This document shows, piece after piece, positions 21,725 through 35,012 of a stretch of DNA of 64,000 bases (positions are counted from its first letter, which is position 1; the number at the start of each line of letters is the position of its first letter). The notes below the pieces were generated by a model that was not told where the DNA came from, did no database searches, and saw only the letters and a list, made by a program, of their open reading frames with translations. The position numbers and the translations under genes were made by a program. Origin of the DNA: Climacteris rufus (Eukaryota; Chordata; Aves; Passeriformes; Climacteridae); assembly GCA_013398175.1 (NCBI GenBank), contig VZRZ01008248.1:443322-507321 (forward strand). The letters are read 5' to 3'.

Positions 21725-24700
21725 CTGGAATTTACAAACAAATACATATGATATTTAGAAAAATGAAATTAAGAGCTATGAATCAGTGTAACACACATTC
21801 AGGCTTTTTTGTATGAAAAAATACTTCACCTTTCTCCTTTTAAAGCCCTTGTTTCAGCCTCCCCACTGTAAGATACTGCACAATTCCTACCGAGGTGCTG
21901 GAGCTGTGCGCTTAAGCCAGAACACAGTGAGAGCACTGCAGAGCAGCAGAGGATGCAGGCCATGTATATAATGTATGCTTTTTGCCTTAGATTTGGTGGA
22001 ATATTTACTGTAGGCACAGACTTGTGCTGCAGTTCTAGAACCACTCGACTTTAGAGCACACTTGCATTTGTAAAAAACTGGCAGTCCTCACAGGAGTGGC
22101 AGGAAAGGTCGCTGTCTGGAGCAAGCTGGCCTCCTGCCCTGGCCAGCTGGCCACCGACAGACTGACCGAGCACTACAGCCCTCTGACTACGTCAGGCACA
22201 GTCCTACCTCAGCTCTGACAGCTTTCAGTAACAATGATAAAGTCACCTCGCACATAAGGGCAAGTGCCTCTCAGAATTAGGCTGGGTGAGGAAGAAGCTA
22301 AGTTTCCCACAGGTGGTGCTGCAAGGCATTCTGAACAGGGTAAGGGCAGGCATTGAACAGCTTCTGGGAACATGTCAGATGTAGGAAGACATCTAACTGA
22401 GAAAACGAAGGTTGTCAGAACTGGTATTCTTGGAAAAATCAGATAAACGAGGACGCTGTCCTGGTTCCAGCCCAGACCAGCAGGAGGGTGCCAAGACATG
22501 GTGTTACTCAACACTATCTCACATTGTCAGGGGTAGGGAAAAGGGATTCCTCTCTCATTTCCAAGAAGCAGGGCATTCCTTTCCAGTCAGGAAAAATGTG
22601 GCTGCAGTTGGTTCAGGCTCTGCAGTGAGCATTTTTGCATGTTAATCACTCTCTCTTTTTATATACTTTTGTTATTAATATTGTTACTGCTCATTTTATT
22701 GTTACTGTTCATTTTCTTATCTTATTCCTGCTTCCAGTAAATTGTTCTTATTTCAAGCCATGATCTTTGTGTTTTGTGCACCCACTTCTCCTCTCAGGCC
22801 CCCTGGGAGGGGGGTGCAGAAGAAGGGGAGAAGGAGAGCAAGTGAGCACGAGTGTGGTTCACAAAATCTCAGTGGGAGAACTAAACTGGGCAGTACCATC
22901 CCTAAACCACAACAGATGGGGAAAATAAATACAAAGAGATCTCAAAGCATCACAAAAGGGCACAATGGCATAGAAAACACTGTCCTGCAGAGAGCAGCTC
23001 TTAGAGCAAGGATGCCCAGGTGGGACAGAATTCTCCCATAAGGGGAGCAATATAAACAAAAAACGTCCAAAGCAGTTTTCTTTAAAATTACATTAACAAA
23101 ATGAGTCAACTAAATTACTTTTTTTAACATCAACAATTCAATGTCCATGTACTACTCATGAATAATAGTCTGTTTAAAACCATGTGGCACCGAAATTTCC
23201 TGGAACAAGAAGTTACATTATTACCAAGGACATAAGTTCATTTGAAAAAGACTTAACTGAAAATTTCATTTTTACTTCACTAAAGCAATTAAAGTAGCCT
23301 TTCAATTTCTCTAATTCAAATCACATTAGTATATTAAAAAATCTTTCTGCCTTTCAAATGTTGCACAGTAATTTTAGTAATGACTTCCTGCCCAAAGATT
23401 TAAAACATTTTATTCTCAAGAACATTTCTAAAAGCTTAACAACTTTAATGAACAAAAAGCAAATTATTTAACTGTAAGACTATTGCATAACATACCAGGA
23501 AGGAATAGGCTCATGACTTCTAAGCAGTAGTTTTGAATTATATTTTACATATTTCTTAATATGACACAGTTTGAGTATGTCAGAATTTAAGGTTAGCCGA
23601 GTTTGCTACATTTTAAACAACACATCAGAGGTAACAGAGGAACAATTTTTATTTTGTATTTGACAAAAAGCTTCCCGCTTCTGTTCTATAATTTTGTATT
23701 CCTCTACAAACAGATGCATTTCAAAATACTACTTAATATCCATTGCAGACACTTTTCTCAACTTGATCAAAAATAAGTCAGAACTGGAAATTCACTATTA
23801 CTGAAGAGCAACATCTTGTAACATCACACTGCAAAGGCTAGTGCATCTGAGCTATGAAATAAGTCATTACGATGAATTCTTTCACTGCAATGTAAATGCT
23901 ACAGTGAATTTACTTTTCATATAAACATAATTTCTAAGAAATAAATTAACAGGAGCATAAGTTAGCGGTAAATTAAATATTTATATGAAAAGGCCACCAG
24001 AATAAAGCCTGTTTTTCCCATGGCTTTCTGTCTGGCATTCTCATAGCTGCCCCCCTCTTACCTTTTGCAGTTCACCCAACCTTCCTCACTAGCCCACACA
24101 ACACACTGGGCCCAGTTGGAAGCTGGCTGCACTCTGCCCAGCTAATTGTCTGCTAGCTCTTGAAACTCCTACCACACTGAGTACAATCAGAATGCCTTCC
24201 ACCAGGAGCTCTAATTTAAGTCCCTTCTCCACCTGATGTTCTTCCTTGCCTGTAAAAGGTAATTTGAAGAAAACATACAACTGCAGTTTGAGCTTTCCGT
24301 TTTCTCATCAATTCTTGATGAAATGGTCCAGTGCGTTCAAGAGCTACCAGGGGAGTGACAGACCAAGCCAAGACATCCCATTTCCCTAAAGAGCAGGCTA
24401 AAGCACACAGCAGGGCTGAGGGCTGGGGGAAATAAACAACTTTCATATCTAAATGCATGATTTAAATTACTATGTAGTCACCTCATTTCAGTTTGAAGTT
24501 TAATTCCAAAAGGCAAACTGAACACTGATGAGTAAATATATGCAACAAATTAAGTAATCCACTACCTGATCAGAGGAAAAGGAAAAAAGAACTCTGCAAA
24601 TGCAGTGAGGTTTTTCTAATTTAAAACCTTTACCTAACTGAATCAAACATTTACAGACCTACTCAGATACTAACCCATTAGGAAAGTAAAAATTTGTATC

Positions 24701-25098
24701 CTTACTACTAAAGCAGTACCACTCTTTTCTTCACCACACACACCTCAGATAAATTTAATCTTTCCTGAAGAAAATGCATGAGAAGAGGCTAAATTTATTT
24801 CAAAATCTATGTAACAGGAGGTTAAGCAAGAAATCAAGAAAAATAGGCCTCTGAATTACAGTCTTCATGAGGCTCACCCAGACTGAAAGGAATGTGTTAC
24901 CAGCAGCAGAAAACAACAATTTGCAATGGCAACTCCACTGCCTTCCACATTCATCTTCCACCTGTTTTGAGTCGCACTCAGTCCCAGTTTCTTACTAGAC
25001 AAGATATTCACTGTGATGTCACTGTATTAAACACACTGGCATTTAGCAAATCATATTCAGTTTTACAACACCAAGGTTTAATAACTTATCTTCCCTTC
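21725..25098 (-). other. Intron 1 of WASF3, proximal part
   Basis: Apart from the plus-strand solo LTR at 22457-22914, this 3.4 kb shows only A/T-rich intron. None of the open frames has recognisable similarity. Confidence 0.75.
22457..22914 (+). mobile_element. Solo LTR of an avian endogenous retrovirus
   Basis: It starts TGTCCTGGTTCCAGCCCAG and ends CCCTAAACCACAACA. The inverted ends TGTCCTGGTT and TGTTGTGGTT match at 8 of 10 positions. Inside, a TTTTTATATAC box precedes a T-rich stretch and TAAATTGTTCTTATTTCAA, typical of bird ERV LTRs near their polyadenylation region. It is 458 bp, antisense to WASF3. No clean target-site duplication is visible (GACGC left, GATGG right). No internal viral genes are present. 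Confidence 0.75.
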
Positions 25099-25962
25099 TG
25101 TCATGATTTAACCCCAGCCAGCAACCAAGCCCCACACAGTTGCTCACTCCCTCCCCCACCAGCTGGATTAGGGAGAGAATGAGAAGAGTAAAAGACAGAA
25201 AACTCATGGGTTGAGATAAAGACAGTTTAACAGAGAAAGCATAAGCTGCACATGCAAGCAAAGCACTACAAGGAACTCATTCACTGCTCCTCATGGGCAG
25301 GCAGGTGTTCAGCCACCTCCAGGAGAGCAGGGTCCCATCGCACACAGTGGTTATTTGTGTAGACAAATGCCACCACTGCAAACATCCCCCTCTTCCTCCT
25401 TCTTCCCCCCCACTTCATACACTGAGCGTGATGTCACATGGTCTGGAATATCCCCCTGGTCATTTTGGGTCACCTGTCCCAGCTGTGACTCCTCCCAATC
25501 TCCCAGGAACGCCCAGCATTCTCCATGCCNTACAAGGAACTCATTCACTGCTCCTCATGGGCAGGCAGGTGTTCAGCCACCTCCAGGAGAGCAGGGTCCC
25601 ATCGCACACAGTGGTTATTTGTGTAGACAAATGCCACCACTGCAAACATCCCCCTCTTCCTCCTTCTTCCCCCCCACTTCATACACTGAGCGTGATGTCA
25701 CATGGTCTGGAATATCCCCCTGGTCATTTTGGGTCACCTGTCCCAGCTGTGACTCCTCCCAATCTCCCAGGAACGCCCAGCATTCTCCATGCCAACATCA
25801 CAGTACAAGAAGCAGAAAAGGCCCCAGCTCTGTGTAAGCCCTGCTCAGCAAGAACAAAAACATCTCTAGATTATCAACCCTGTGTTCAGCACAAATCCAA
25901 AACACAGCCCCCTACTAGCCACTGCAAACAAAATTAACTTCACTCCAACCAAAACCCAAACA
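25099..25962 (-). mobile_element. Solo LTR of an avian ERV (ERVL-like) carrying an internal false duplication
   Basis: On the plus strand the element runs from TGTCATGATTTAACCCCAGC to CAACCAAAACCCAAACA. It is flanked on both sides by CCTTC (25094-25098 and 25963-25967), a 5-bp target-site duplication as expected for ERVL-type insertions. Read on the minus strand it starts TGTTTGGGTTTTGG and ends AAATCATGACA, the familiar frame of a common bird LTR. Its 864 bp include a 263-bp exact repeat and one N; without these it is 600 bp. There are no internal retroviral genes. It is in the same orientation as WASF3. Confidence 0.85.
25267..25793. repeat. Exact 263-bp direct duplication across a single N (probable assembly error)
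   Basis: Bases 25267-25529 and 25531-25793 appear identical throughout, separated only by an N at 25530. The sequence is part of the LTR that contains it. An exact copy on both sides of one N is what an unmerged contig overlap looks like. Confidence 0.9.
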
Positions 25963-26201
25963 CCTTCCATCCACAAATAATTGAAAAATCCAAGGCAAAG
26001 AAATTGTTATTATTTGCAAAAATTGTGTCAGTGCAGAAGATTGGTCTCAATCATAAATTTGTAATTTTTTAATAAATTTTACCCCAGCTAAGTACACAAT
26101 GAAGCCAGAGACTTAAAATTTGGGCAAATAGGTCCAACTTCACTCCTTGTGTGAAGCCACCTATGCCTCACAGCTGGCTTTAAACCATCAGCTGCATCTA
26201 A

Positions 26202-26285
26202 CACAAGAGGTGAAGGATCTAGACAGATGTTATATCGCACATGCACAAGAGATGAAGCATTTAGAAAGATGCTGTATTGCACATA
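26202..26285 (+). repeat. 42-bp tandem duplication (14-codon period)
   Basis: Two adjacent 42-bp units (26202-26243 and 26244-26285) agree at 34 of 42 positions; six of the eight differences are transitions. Both lie in a 77-codon open frame (26147-26380), giving TQEVKDLDRCYIAH and AQEMKHLERCCIAH. No start context, promoter or homology supports a gene. Confidence 0.75.
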
Positions 26286-26375
26286 TACAACTGGCTGAAG
26301 TAGAAATGTATGAGACATTAGTGTCAGACCTGAAAAATCAGAGGAGTCAAAAGGGGAAAGAACTAAAACTAAGAG

Positions 26376-26401
26376 AGTGAGATGTCACTTAACATCTCAC
26401 T
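26376..26401. repeat. Perfect 10-bp inverted repeat
   Basis: AGTGAGATGT and ACATCTCACT flank the 6-bp loop CACTTA, directly after the open frame with the 42-bp repeats. Function unknown; it may be chance. Confidence 0.6.
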
Positions 26402-29400
26402 AAGCCCATGCGTGCCTCATTGGACATGGATCAGATGCGACATCTGGCTGGATTGAACTCTGACTGGAGTACAAACGGACACTGCTCTCCAAACCCTACA
26501 GGCATCAGCAACTCGATTTCCACACACATTCTGAAAGGACAGGGCATCAAAAGCTTGAATTAGCTTAGATCAACCCATTGAAATTCAGATTTTGCATGCT
26601 CCCTCAGTATTCTCACCTCCCTTTTTCTGCTTCCCTCCCCCCATTCCTCCATAACAACTTGCATAACTGCCTTTTGTCTTAAAATTAGAAGGCACTTCTC
26701 CCAGTAGTTATTGCTGTAGAGGCAAGAGTGGTACAGAAAGAATTAATCAAAACATTTTGGTTTTCTTTCCATACTTCCCCCTCAGTCGCAGAAGTACCAC
26801 TCCAGGTCACCTCAGACCACCTTCCTTTGGACAATAGCTGCTGAACTGCATGCAAGAAGTCTGACATTGCCTTGGCAAGTCAGATTTTTTAAAAATCTTG
26901 TAAAAAGCAGATGTAGAGTAACAAACTTGAAAGATGACAAACACCATGTGCAATCTTTCCAAACAACAGCAGAGCACAGCTATTATAAGAGACAAGCTGG
27001 ATTTTTCAAGTATTTGAGCTACTGGCAAGAACTCGAAGCACAAGCTGTTCCCCAAACCTGCCTTTTGCCCTCTCACATCCCCCAAAAGGCACTGCAATTT
27101 ACACGAGTGCTAAAAATATGCATCTCAATTTTACCGTTCTTATATTCTAAGTTCTTTACCTATTATCTAACACCAAAAAACAAATACGAATTCATTAAAC
27201 TGCCCCTCTACTTGTGAATGTTTACTTATTACATTTTCTCAAAGACACTGTCCAATCCCTTTTTTAAGCACTTCAGAGGTTTCTCCTCGTATCCTCTAGT
27301 AAAATACAACAAAGCTGAACATTTTACCATGAAAAAGAGCTTTCTATACACCAATCCCAAATTCTCCCTGAATAGATTCTATTATTTTCAGAGAGCTTTA
27401 GAGGTTTCTATTGATGCATCTCACAGATCTCTATAAAAAGAGAACATACCATAACTCTCCTTCTATGGAGAAGAAAAACAAGACAGACTGAATACGCAGC
27501 TTGCCATGAGTAATGTACCAGATGGGATTCCATTCAAGATTAAGCACCTAACTTTGTATGACTACATATATATGAGCTCAGCAGAAGCCCAGAGAGCAAC
27601 CAAATCACTGCATCTCTTGATAGATATGAATCACATGGTGAGCTCAAATACTTCATGTGTAGGCTCTGTCAGGCACCCACCTAAATTTCAGTGTCTGAAT
27701 CTAGAACTTCATTTCACCTCATCAAAACCAGAGAAATACTGTTGGGTTTCCTCACCTCAAACCACAAACTCAAGTTACACCACCTCCTAATCACAGTCAC
27801 CATGTCTGGGGCATTTCAACATTTAAAACCTTTACAGACAGTTAAGTTTTCCCATACCAGATGCGCTAACAGTTAATTCAACACACAATTTCCATCTCTG
27901 AATGGCCCCCAATTTGGTAATATTGCCCATTTTCCTGTTCAAGTCTGTAATTCCAGCTAGCCTGCAATCACCCACCTTCAAAATTCATGTATGTGCTAAA
28001 TAGGAATAGAAGGGAAAGCAAAAAGGTGAAAGACCCCAAGCACCAGGTTGGAGATGCTCTCCCATCCCCGTTTGTTTTCCCCCCATGGAAGTGCCATTGT
28101 CTCCTGTCCTCCAAAGGCTTTTCACCCTTCACAAGACACAAAAAAAGGGCTACATGGATAGCAAACTGCTATGCTCTTATCCCAAGGGAAGGAAAGGAAT
28201 ATGACAGTGCATGCTCCGGTCTGTTTTTTCCTTATCCTACAAGACTGAGAATCTGATGTTTGTGAACCTTTCCTACTTGTCATCTCTAAATGTCATTTAC
28301 TACCTTATCAATAATGACAAGTTAAAAACAAATAAACCAGAACTAGCATACATTCTGGAAATTACTACATTTAAGATTTGTCTAATGCCATTTGTCTGTT
28401 CTTTTAAGTTTTCTGTTTGGTTTTAACTGGCTTCATTCTAACAAGAATCTGAATCCACATTTTGTATGCTGCAAAGCAATAAAGAATATTTAGCCATCAG
28501 TTACTGTGTAACAATGCTCTAACACCCCACAATTATTTATCAAATGGCATCTAAACTAATTTTTAACAGCCTCTTCTAGCTATTTTAGTTCTATTAAGTA
28601 TGCAATTCCTCTCTCAGCCACATTACTATGTAACAAGTATCAAAACAAAATGCAGTTTTACTAAACCACAATTACGCTTTAAGTACCAAGTGCTTTACTT
28701 CTATGAGAACTATCCCAATCTAAGGGACAGTGTATTTTTTTAGTTAATACTTAAGGTAGAAGGTTTTTTCACACTTTACATAATTTTTATTGCAACTCTC
28801 TTGATTTAGATATGAGTTTGATGATGCAAAGGCTGACTTTTGATACAAATTCACACAAAGTCCAACAGAATTCTGTTTCCTAAGGATAATTTAAAATCAA
28901 GAGCCTTTCTTATTCGAAACAAACCACATCTTTCAACAATACATGTAAAGTGAAATGCCTAGAAAATGTCCACCTCACTAAAATTTAATATATAGCTGAT
29001 TCTATCAACATTGTTTTCACCGACCTTCTTCTGATTGCCAGATCTACATGAAAGGAATGACAATCAAGGCTGGAATGAAAACAGGTTTTTCCTTCTTTGC
29101 ATCAGACCACCACTTCTGATCTTCCTCTCACATCATACCAATCTAAGTATTAGCAATGATGCAATGGGCACAGAAAGCCCTAAAGCTATTTTGTTTCTAT
29201 AATAGAGCTCTTTAATGTCTGTTGCAATGAGCTGTTTCTGAAGGTTCACCAACTTGGACGGTTGTTTTGTTTTCTTTATTTGGCTGAGTTTTTGTCTGTG
29301 CTAAGATCTTCAGGGCAGATTTTATGGTCCAGTAATATTATGAAGGAAATCAAGACATTAGGCAATGACAACAGAAAAGACAACAGGGAAAGGGATGGTG

Positions 29401-32400
29401 ATTAGTTTTGCTTATTTACAATCTAAAATTTTATGGATGTGTGTTTTCCTAGCCAACCCTCCACATCTCCAAAAAATGTTTAAGAAGCAGAACAACAGCT
29501 ACCTCTGTTAACACATGGGCCTGCAACATGAAAGTTTGCAGAACCATTAAAAGGTGAGCACATTAATTCAGGAATTTCCACTAATTAAAAAGTTGGGAGA
29601 GAAACGTAAACGGATCTTCACAGTAGTGAACACTTACAGGTACTTTAAATTTAGTTCTCATCAGTATTTCACATTAACTCTAGACATGCATAGCAAAGAT
29701 AATATTCACTAATGCAGGAAAAAAGAGGCCCTGAGGATGATTTAACCTGAAATGAAGTAGCCTTTCTTTCCTTGACAGTGCAGACTGTAATACAAGACAT
29801 TTTAAAATATTAACCACAACTATGAAGTCAGAAATCTGCCTTATTTTCTCTAAAGCTTCTTGAATTGGTATTTCGGGGTCTTTTTTGCCTTTCTTCTACA
29901 AGCTCATGTTTGCATTACCTGTTAACTGTAGTTCAGGATGATCTTTGGGCATTTGCCATTCTGTGATAGTGTCAAAGGTCTCATCAACTTCTGCTTAAGT
30001 ATTTGTGTCTACAGTTCATTGCCAAGTAAGAGTGTTTCAATTAAGAAAAGATGACTGAGGGACCACTTCAAAGTTACTGCATTAATTTTTTTCCTCTCAA
30101 CAGAGCTGAAATATTGCAAAGCTACAACCCCCAGAATAACCTTTCCCCTTCACAATACTTTTCACCACAGTTTCAAAGGAATTAAAAAGCTTATCATCAT
30201 GAAGTGCAGACAGATTATGATGAAGTTTCATCTCCTGCTCCAAAATAAGGGATCACATACATGCCATCCAGTCAAATGGCATCATCATCGCTAAAGGAAG
30301 AAATAAAGCTATTTCTCACTCTCTGCTAATGAAGCCACTAACTCAAGTTATTGCACTGGTTTATCTCCATTTCCAGGTATGCAACTCTTTAGGCTCAACT
30401 ACAACATACCTATGGAATACAGAATGTATTTCCTGTATTAAGTTCTCACTTCCAAATCAATGGACTTTGCAATTTATACTCAAAGCACTTTTTCCACTGC
30501 CCAATACACAAAAATCTTTGCCAGTAAATTACATTGGATTTTTTTACTCCTGTCACTTAAATCTTCATACTTTTTAAAGATGCCCTATCATTTTCATAAA
30601 AATACAGAAAAACACATACTGAGTGTATTTTTCATGTTGAAGTACTTTTCTTTAAACACTAATATTTATTTAATTCCATCACCCCATTTCTTCAAAGGAT
30701 AAGCTTTCCCACAACATCGATGCATATCCCTCAACTAATTTCAATCTTTCTGCTTTTTCTCATACTTATCTTTATTCTGAAAACTGACATCTTGGGTTGT
30801 GTCACTCTCTTCTGATTACCTCCTCCCTTAGAACAGCTCATGGCACTACAATAGGGGTTTCAGACTTTCAGCATCTCATTTTCAAATAGCCTTCCTGCAT
30901 CTAATTTCAGATTTCCATTCCTTAAAATTCTCTTCACTGAAAGAAACATAAAACAATGCAAGAAATACACTGGTCCCACTGAACCTGTGTGTTAAGCGTC
31001 TAAATACAATTTCTCTTTCACTAACACATTTTTGATCTTCCTTGACACACAATGGTACTAAGATATCTATTTAAAAACAGATTGCTTACCTGAAATCTAA
31101 TAGAAGTTCACAGAGTGCACGATACAATAGCTTGCTGTACTGAATCCAATCACTCTGCCAGAATCAGATCCACCCACCCTTTTCCACCCATTCTGTATCA
31201 GAATACAGATGATCCAGGGCACCTTCACACATGACTAGAGTCTCTCGCTTCTAGACCACAAGCTGTCCTTTCTCTAACCAAAATTTTGTTCATTAAACCA
31301 AAATACTAATTATGCTTTGTCTCAAAAGATACAAGGCTAAAGAGTACTAAAGAAATCCAACTGAGTAAACTGAACAACATACGCACAGAGAGACTTGTTG
31401 CTGCAAAAAAGAAAAATACAGGGTAAAAAAATAAAGTTCATGAAGAGCATGGATTGAAAAACTATGGAAAAACATATACAGAAGCTTTTCACAAATAAGT
31501 AAATTGGAATCTGGTTTAACAGAACTATTACCTGACACTGTGTTAATGGTAAAAGGTGACTAGTCACATCAGTACAGCTGAATGGGGAAAACAAGTTGGT
31601 TTCTGCCTGTATGCATCTAACTCCAGGCTGACTAGCATTACATTTGTTAATTGTTCCATATAAATCACATTTTCTCTTCTGCCTTCTTTCCACATCCACG
31701 TGAATAACCTCAGCACCCAGGGAATGATGAGGCCTCACATTGTTTCTTTCTGCTGAACACACAGTGACCAGTTTAAAGTATCAACAAAAGATGCCGACAC
31801 GTTAATCTCGTTCTTAGCGTGATGGCTGCTCATCCTGCTCATAGTCCCTTCCAGATGGCTCGGTGTGAAAGGGATGGTGGGATGGGGAACAAGGAATATT
31901 CCATGCTGTTCTGAACATCTGTTCCACTGCATTCATACATTGAAAAGAAAAAAAAAAAAAAACAATAAAAACCTTACTGCCTTTATCAATTTTACTATTT
32001 CAATCTAATACTGCCAGACTAACACCAAATACATTGCAAACATTATGCAGGCACGTGAGAAAAGAAAGAATGTCTTCTGAAATAATTTAAGAGCATTTGT
32101 TTAGTTTTTGCTATCTTAAGAACAGACTTGTTTCAATCAGGAAGTACTTATGCTGCACAGAAAACATGGTTTTCTTTCATATGACCTTTCTGTATTATAC
32201 TCGAAGAATTATTATCATCCCTTCTCCCATTCATGCAAACAGAATTGAACTGAGTCACTATTTGTTTCCTTTGGTTTTATTATTTATCTTTACTGCCAAG
32301 ATGCACACTATGCATTTGTTAGAGCTTGTTTAAATTCAATTTGTCCAGTTTGGCACAGCAACTCAAAAACTTTGCTTGTGCATATAAAGAAATAGTGGTA

Positions 32401-33362
32401 ACCTCTTGATTTTTAAGCAGAGTTGAAAGAAATGAAAATATAAATGCTTTACTACACTGTACAGTCTACCTCTCAAGTAACATTTACCCTTTAGAAATAC
32501 CACCTCTTTCTTGAAAAGAAGCACCCAGCCAGAACTAGGAGAAACTCAGCACAGAGTTAAGAAAGAGAAGGAAGCAGTGCTTTGTCCTACAGCACAGGAA
32601 AGAAGACTTAGATTGATCATCCCCCCCTTTTGTATCATCTTGACATGTGTGAACCATACTGCTGCTGAATTATTCAGCTCTTTGTACTTGCAATACCCAA
32701 TGATTACGTGTATGAAAATTTAGAAGCACTGAAACACTGACTGGAAAAGCAGCAGATTGTAAAATCTAATTTTGTTTTGACCTTTAGTACCCTAAATGCT
32801 AACATTCAGTGAGAAGTATAAAGAGGATGAAGTCAAAAGGAACAAAATCACAAAGCAGTAGAGAGCTAGTTATAACACTGAGCTAATTAGGTCAGGAACA
32901 GCCCTCCACTAGCAGGTCGAAATGTTTCCAGATGTCATCTGGACACAGGCTTGGATCTTAATCAGATGTGAGCAGTTTGTTATGTAGACAGAGACACACC
33001 ATTCTCACTCTCCACAGCAAAATTCAGCAGCCCAGACAGTTGAGAAAATGTCTACAGGCCACTATTTCAAAAGCCAGAAGTACTCCCATGAACTGGCTAA
33101 GATGAATTAACCCTTAAAAGTAAATCATGCTTCAAGTAACTTGCTGTGCACTGCAACACTAGTGATTCACACCTATTTAGTACCTATTAATTTTTCTACT
33201 ACAGTAATACCACAGGGCAGCAAATAGTGAAAAAAAAATATGACAAACCCAAGAGAACTGCTATTTAATAAACACTGGTACGTAATTAACAATTAACCAT
33301 ACCAGGACATTTCCCACATGACGGAAATTTCTTTCTTGTTCACCACCCATCTATTCCAGAAT

Positions 33363-33386
33363 CTTTTTGGACTGCAGTCCAAAAAG
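33363..33386. repeat. Perfect 24-bp palindrome
   Basis: The half-arm CTTTTTGGACTG is followed at once by its reverse complement, centred on a PstI-like CTGCAG. There is no loop. Confidence 0.85.
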
Positions 33387-34970
33387 CATCATGACGAAGA
33401 AATTCTTTCTTCATCTACCTGACAAATAAAATAAGAAGGTAAAGAGTGGCTTTTCATGTCCCAATTTATAATAAACCACTGGGAAATTATTTTAAGTATG
33501 ATTCTTTCAATACAGTCTCTTGAATGATGGTATTAAACACCTTGCAGTGCTTACTTTAAACCTGTCTTGGTTGGTATCTGACACAGAGTATTTTAAGAGT
33601 TTAGTTTGAGTTATAGAAAATCACGTTTTATCTACACTACAGAAATGGAAAAATTCTGTGACATAAGAATCATTACCATATAAGTTTTTTACACTGCTTT
33701 AGACAATTTGATGCTAGAACAACTTGTAACAGAAGACTGAAAGTCTGCAACTATAAACAAGCCTTTTCTTAGCATTTTAGAGCACAATAAGGAACAAACA
33801 GCTCCTGCAAAACATTTAAAGAGCATTTGTCCCAGCCTTCCTCCTTCACAAACAGTAAGGGTTGTCAGAAGCAAATGCCTTGATTATATAAAGAAAAACT
33901 AAGTTGCAGCTAGGCCTGCTGACTTACATTGATCCCATTTAACAGAGCCTTACTGGACTTAAAGTGCTCGAAATAACTGTCTGGGTCACAGTCCATGTGA
34001 TAAAGGCCACCTGGTGAGGCCCCAGGAGCCCTCCTGAGGGACAACATGCCATTCAGATCCTCCAATGACCTCAAGCTAAACCAGAAGCAAATTCAGTAAT
34101 TTGTTTCTCAGAACTCCAATTAACCTTATATTGGAAGGGAAAGTAAAAAAGGGATCAAGGATTCCCTTTTATGTCAAATAATATCCATTCTATGGCAATA
34201 CACAGTGTTCCCTATTTCCCATACCTAATATTTACCATCAAAAAGCTTTTAAAACAGGATTTTTCAGGGGAAAAAAAAAATCTGTTCTTTAACTCTTTTA
34301 TCCCACAGCATTAGATCTAAAATGTCACATGGAAGTGTTACATTTCCACATAGTTCAGTTAATCCAAAATTTTAAATGTCATAAGGAAGCGTCAAGTTTT
34401 CTTAAGGCTCTTTTCCATACAAGAAATCCTCTGGATACCTTATATGCATATACAGACAAGTACAGTTCATGTACATTTATGCTCCATAGATACATTTATT
34501 ATACATATGACACACTGAGATGATAGAAGAGACCGATAATGCAGGTCAAACAGCAAAAGAAAAAACACTTAAGATTAACATTGAATTGTCATGATACACT
34601 CTCCACCTCTGCTCCTAACACATCTCCTTCCACTCCCAGTTCTCATCAGGCAGGAGTCTCTTCACCACTGGGAAACAACTGCAATGATGCTTTATGAGGC
34701 TTCCAGACTGTATCACAATCCTTAAAGTACCTTGCATCAAGCAATTCCAATGTCCACCTGAACAGCCACACAACAACAGCAGAAATTTCCTAATGGGTCA
34801 GGAAACAAATGGACAGTCCCTGAAGATTTAAGTTATTACAAAATCAAGCAGCATCGCCAGGGTTCCTTAAAATGAAGCTCCCACTCCCACCACAGATTAT
34901 CCTGATTATGACACTCCTACCAACACTTCACTTTCCCTATATGCCAGAAACCTGGAAATGGCAACTAGTC

Positions 34971-35012
34971 GGGGGGGGNATGAAAAGGCACACTAGGCGG
35001 GGGGGGGGGGGG
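34971..35012 (+). repeat. Poly-G runs flanking an assembly N
   Basis: CTAGTC is followed by G8 and an N at 34979; 20 bases later CTAGGC is followed by G14 (34999-35012). Long G runs are hard to sequence, so run length and the local join are uncertain. Confidence 0.8.

Noticed and set aside
25293..25937. 214-codon open frame on the plus strand
   Set aside because: It is LTR sequence read antisense, doubled by the exact 263-bp duplication across the N; the length is an artefact.
31337..31762. 141-codon open frame on the minus strand in intron 1
   Set aside because: No recognisable domain, composition of translated A/T-rich intron, no initiation or splice context.
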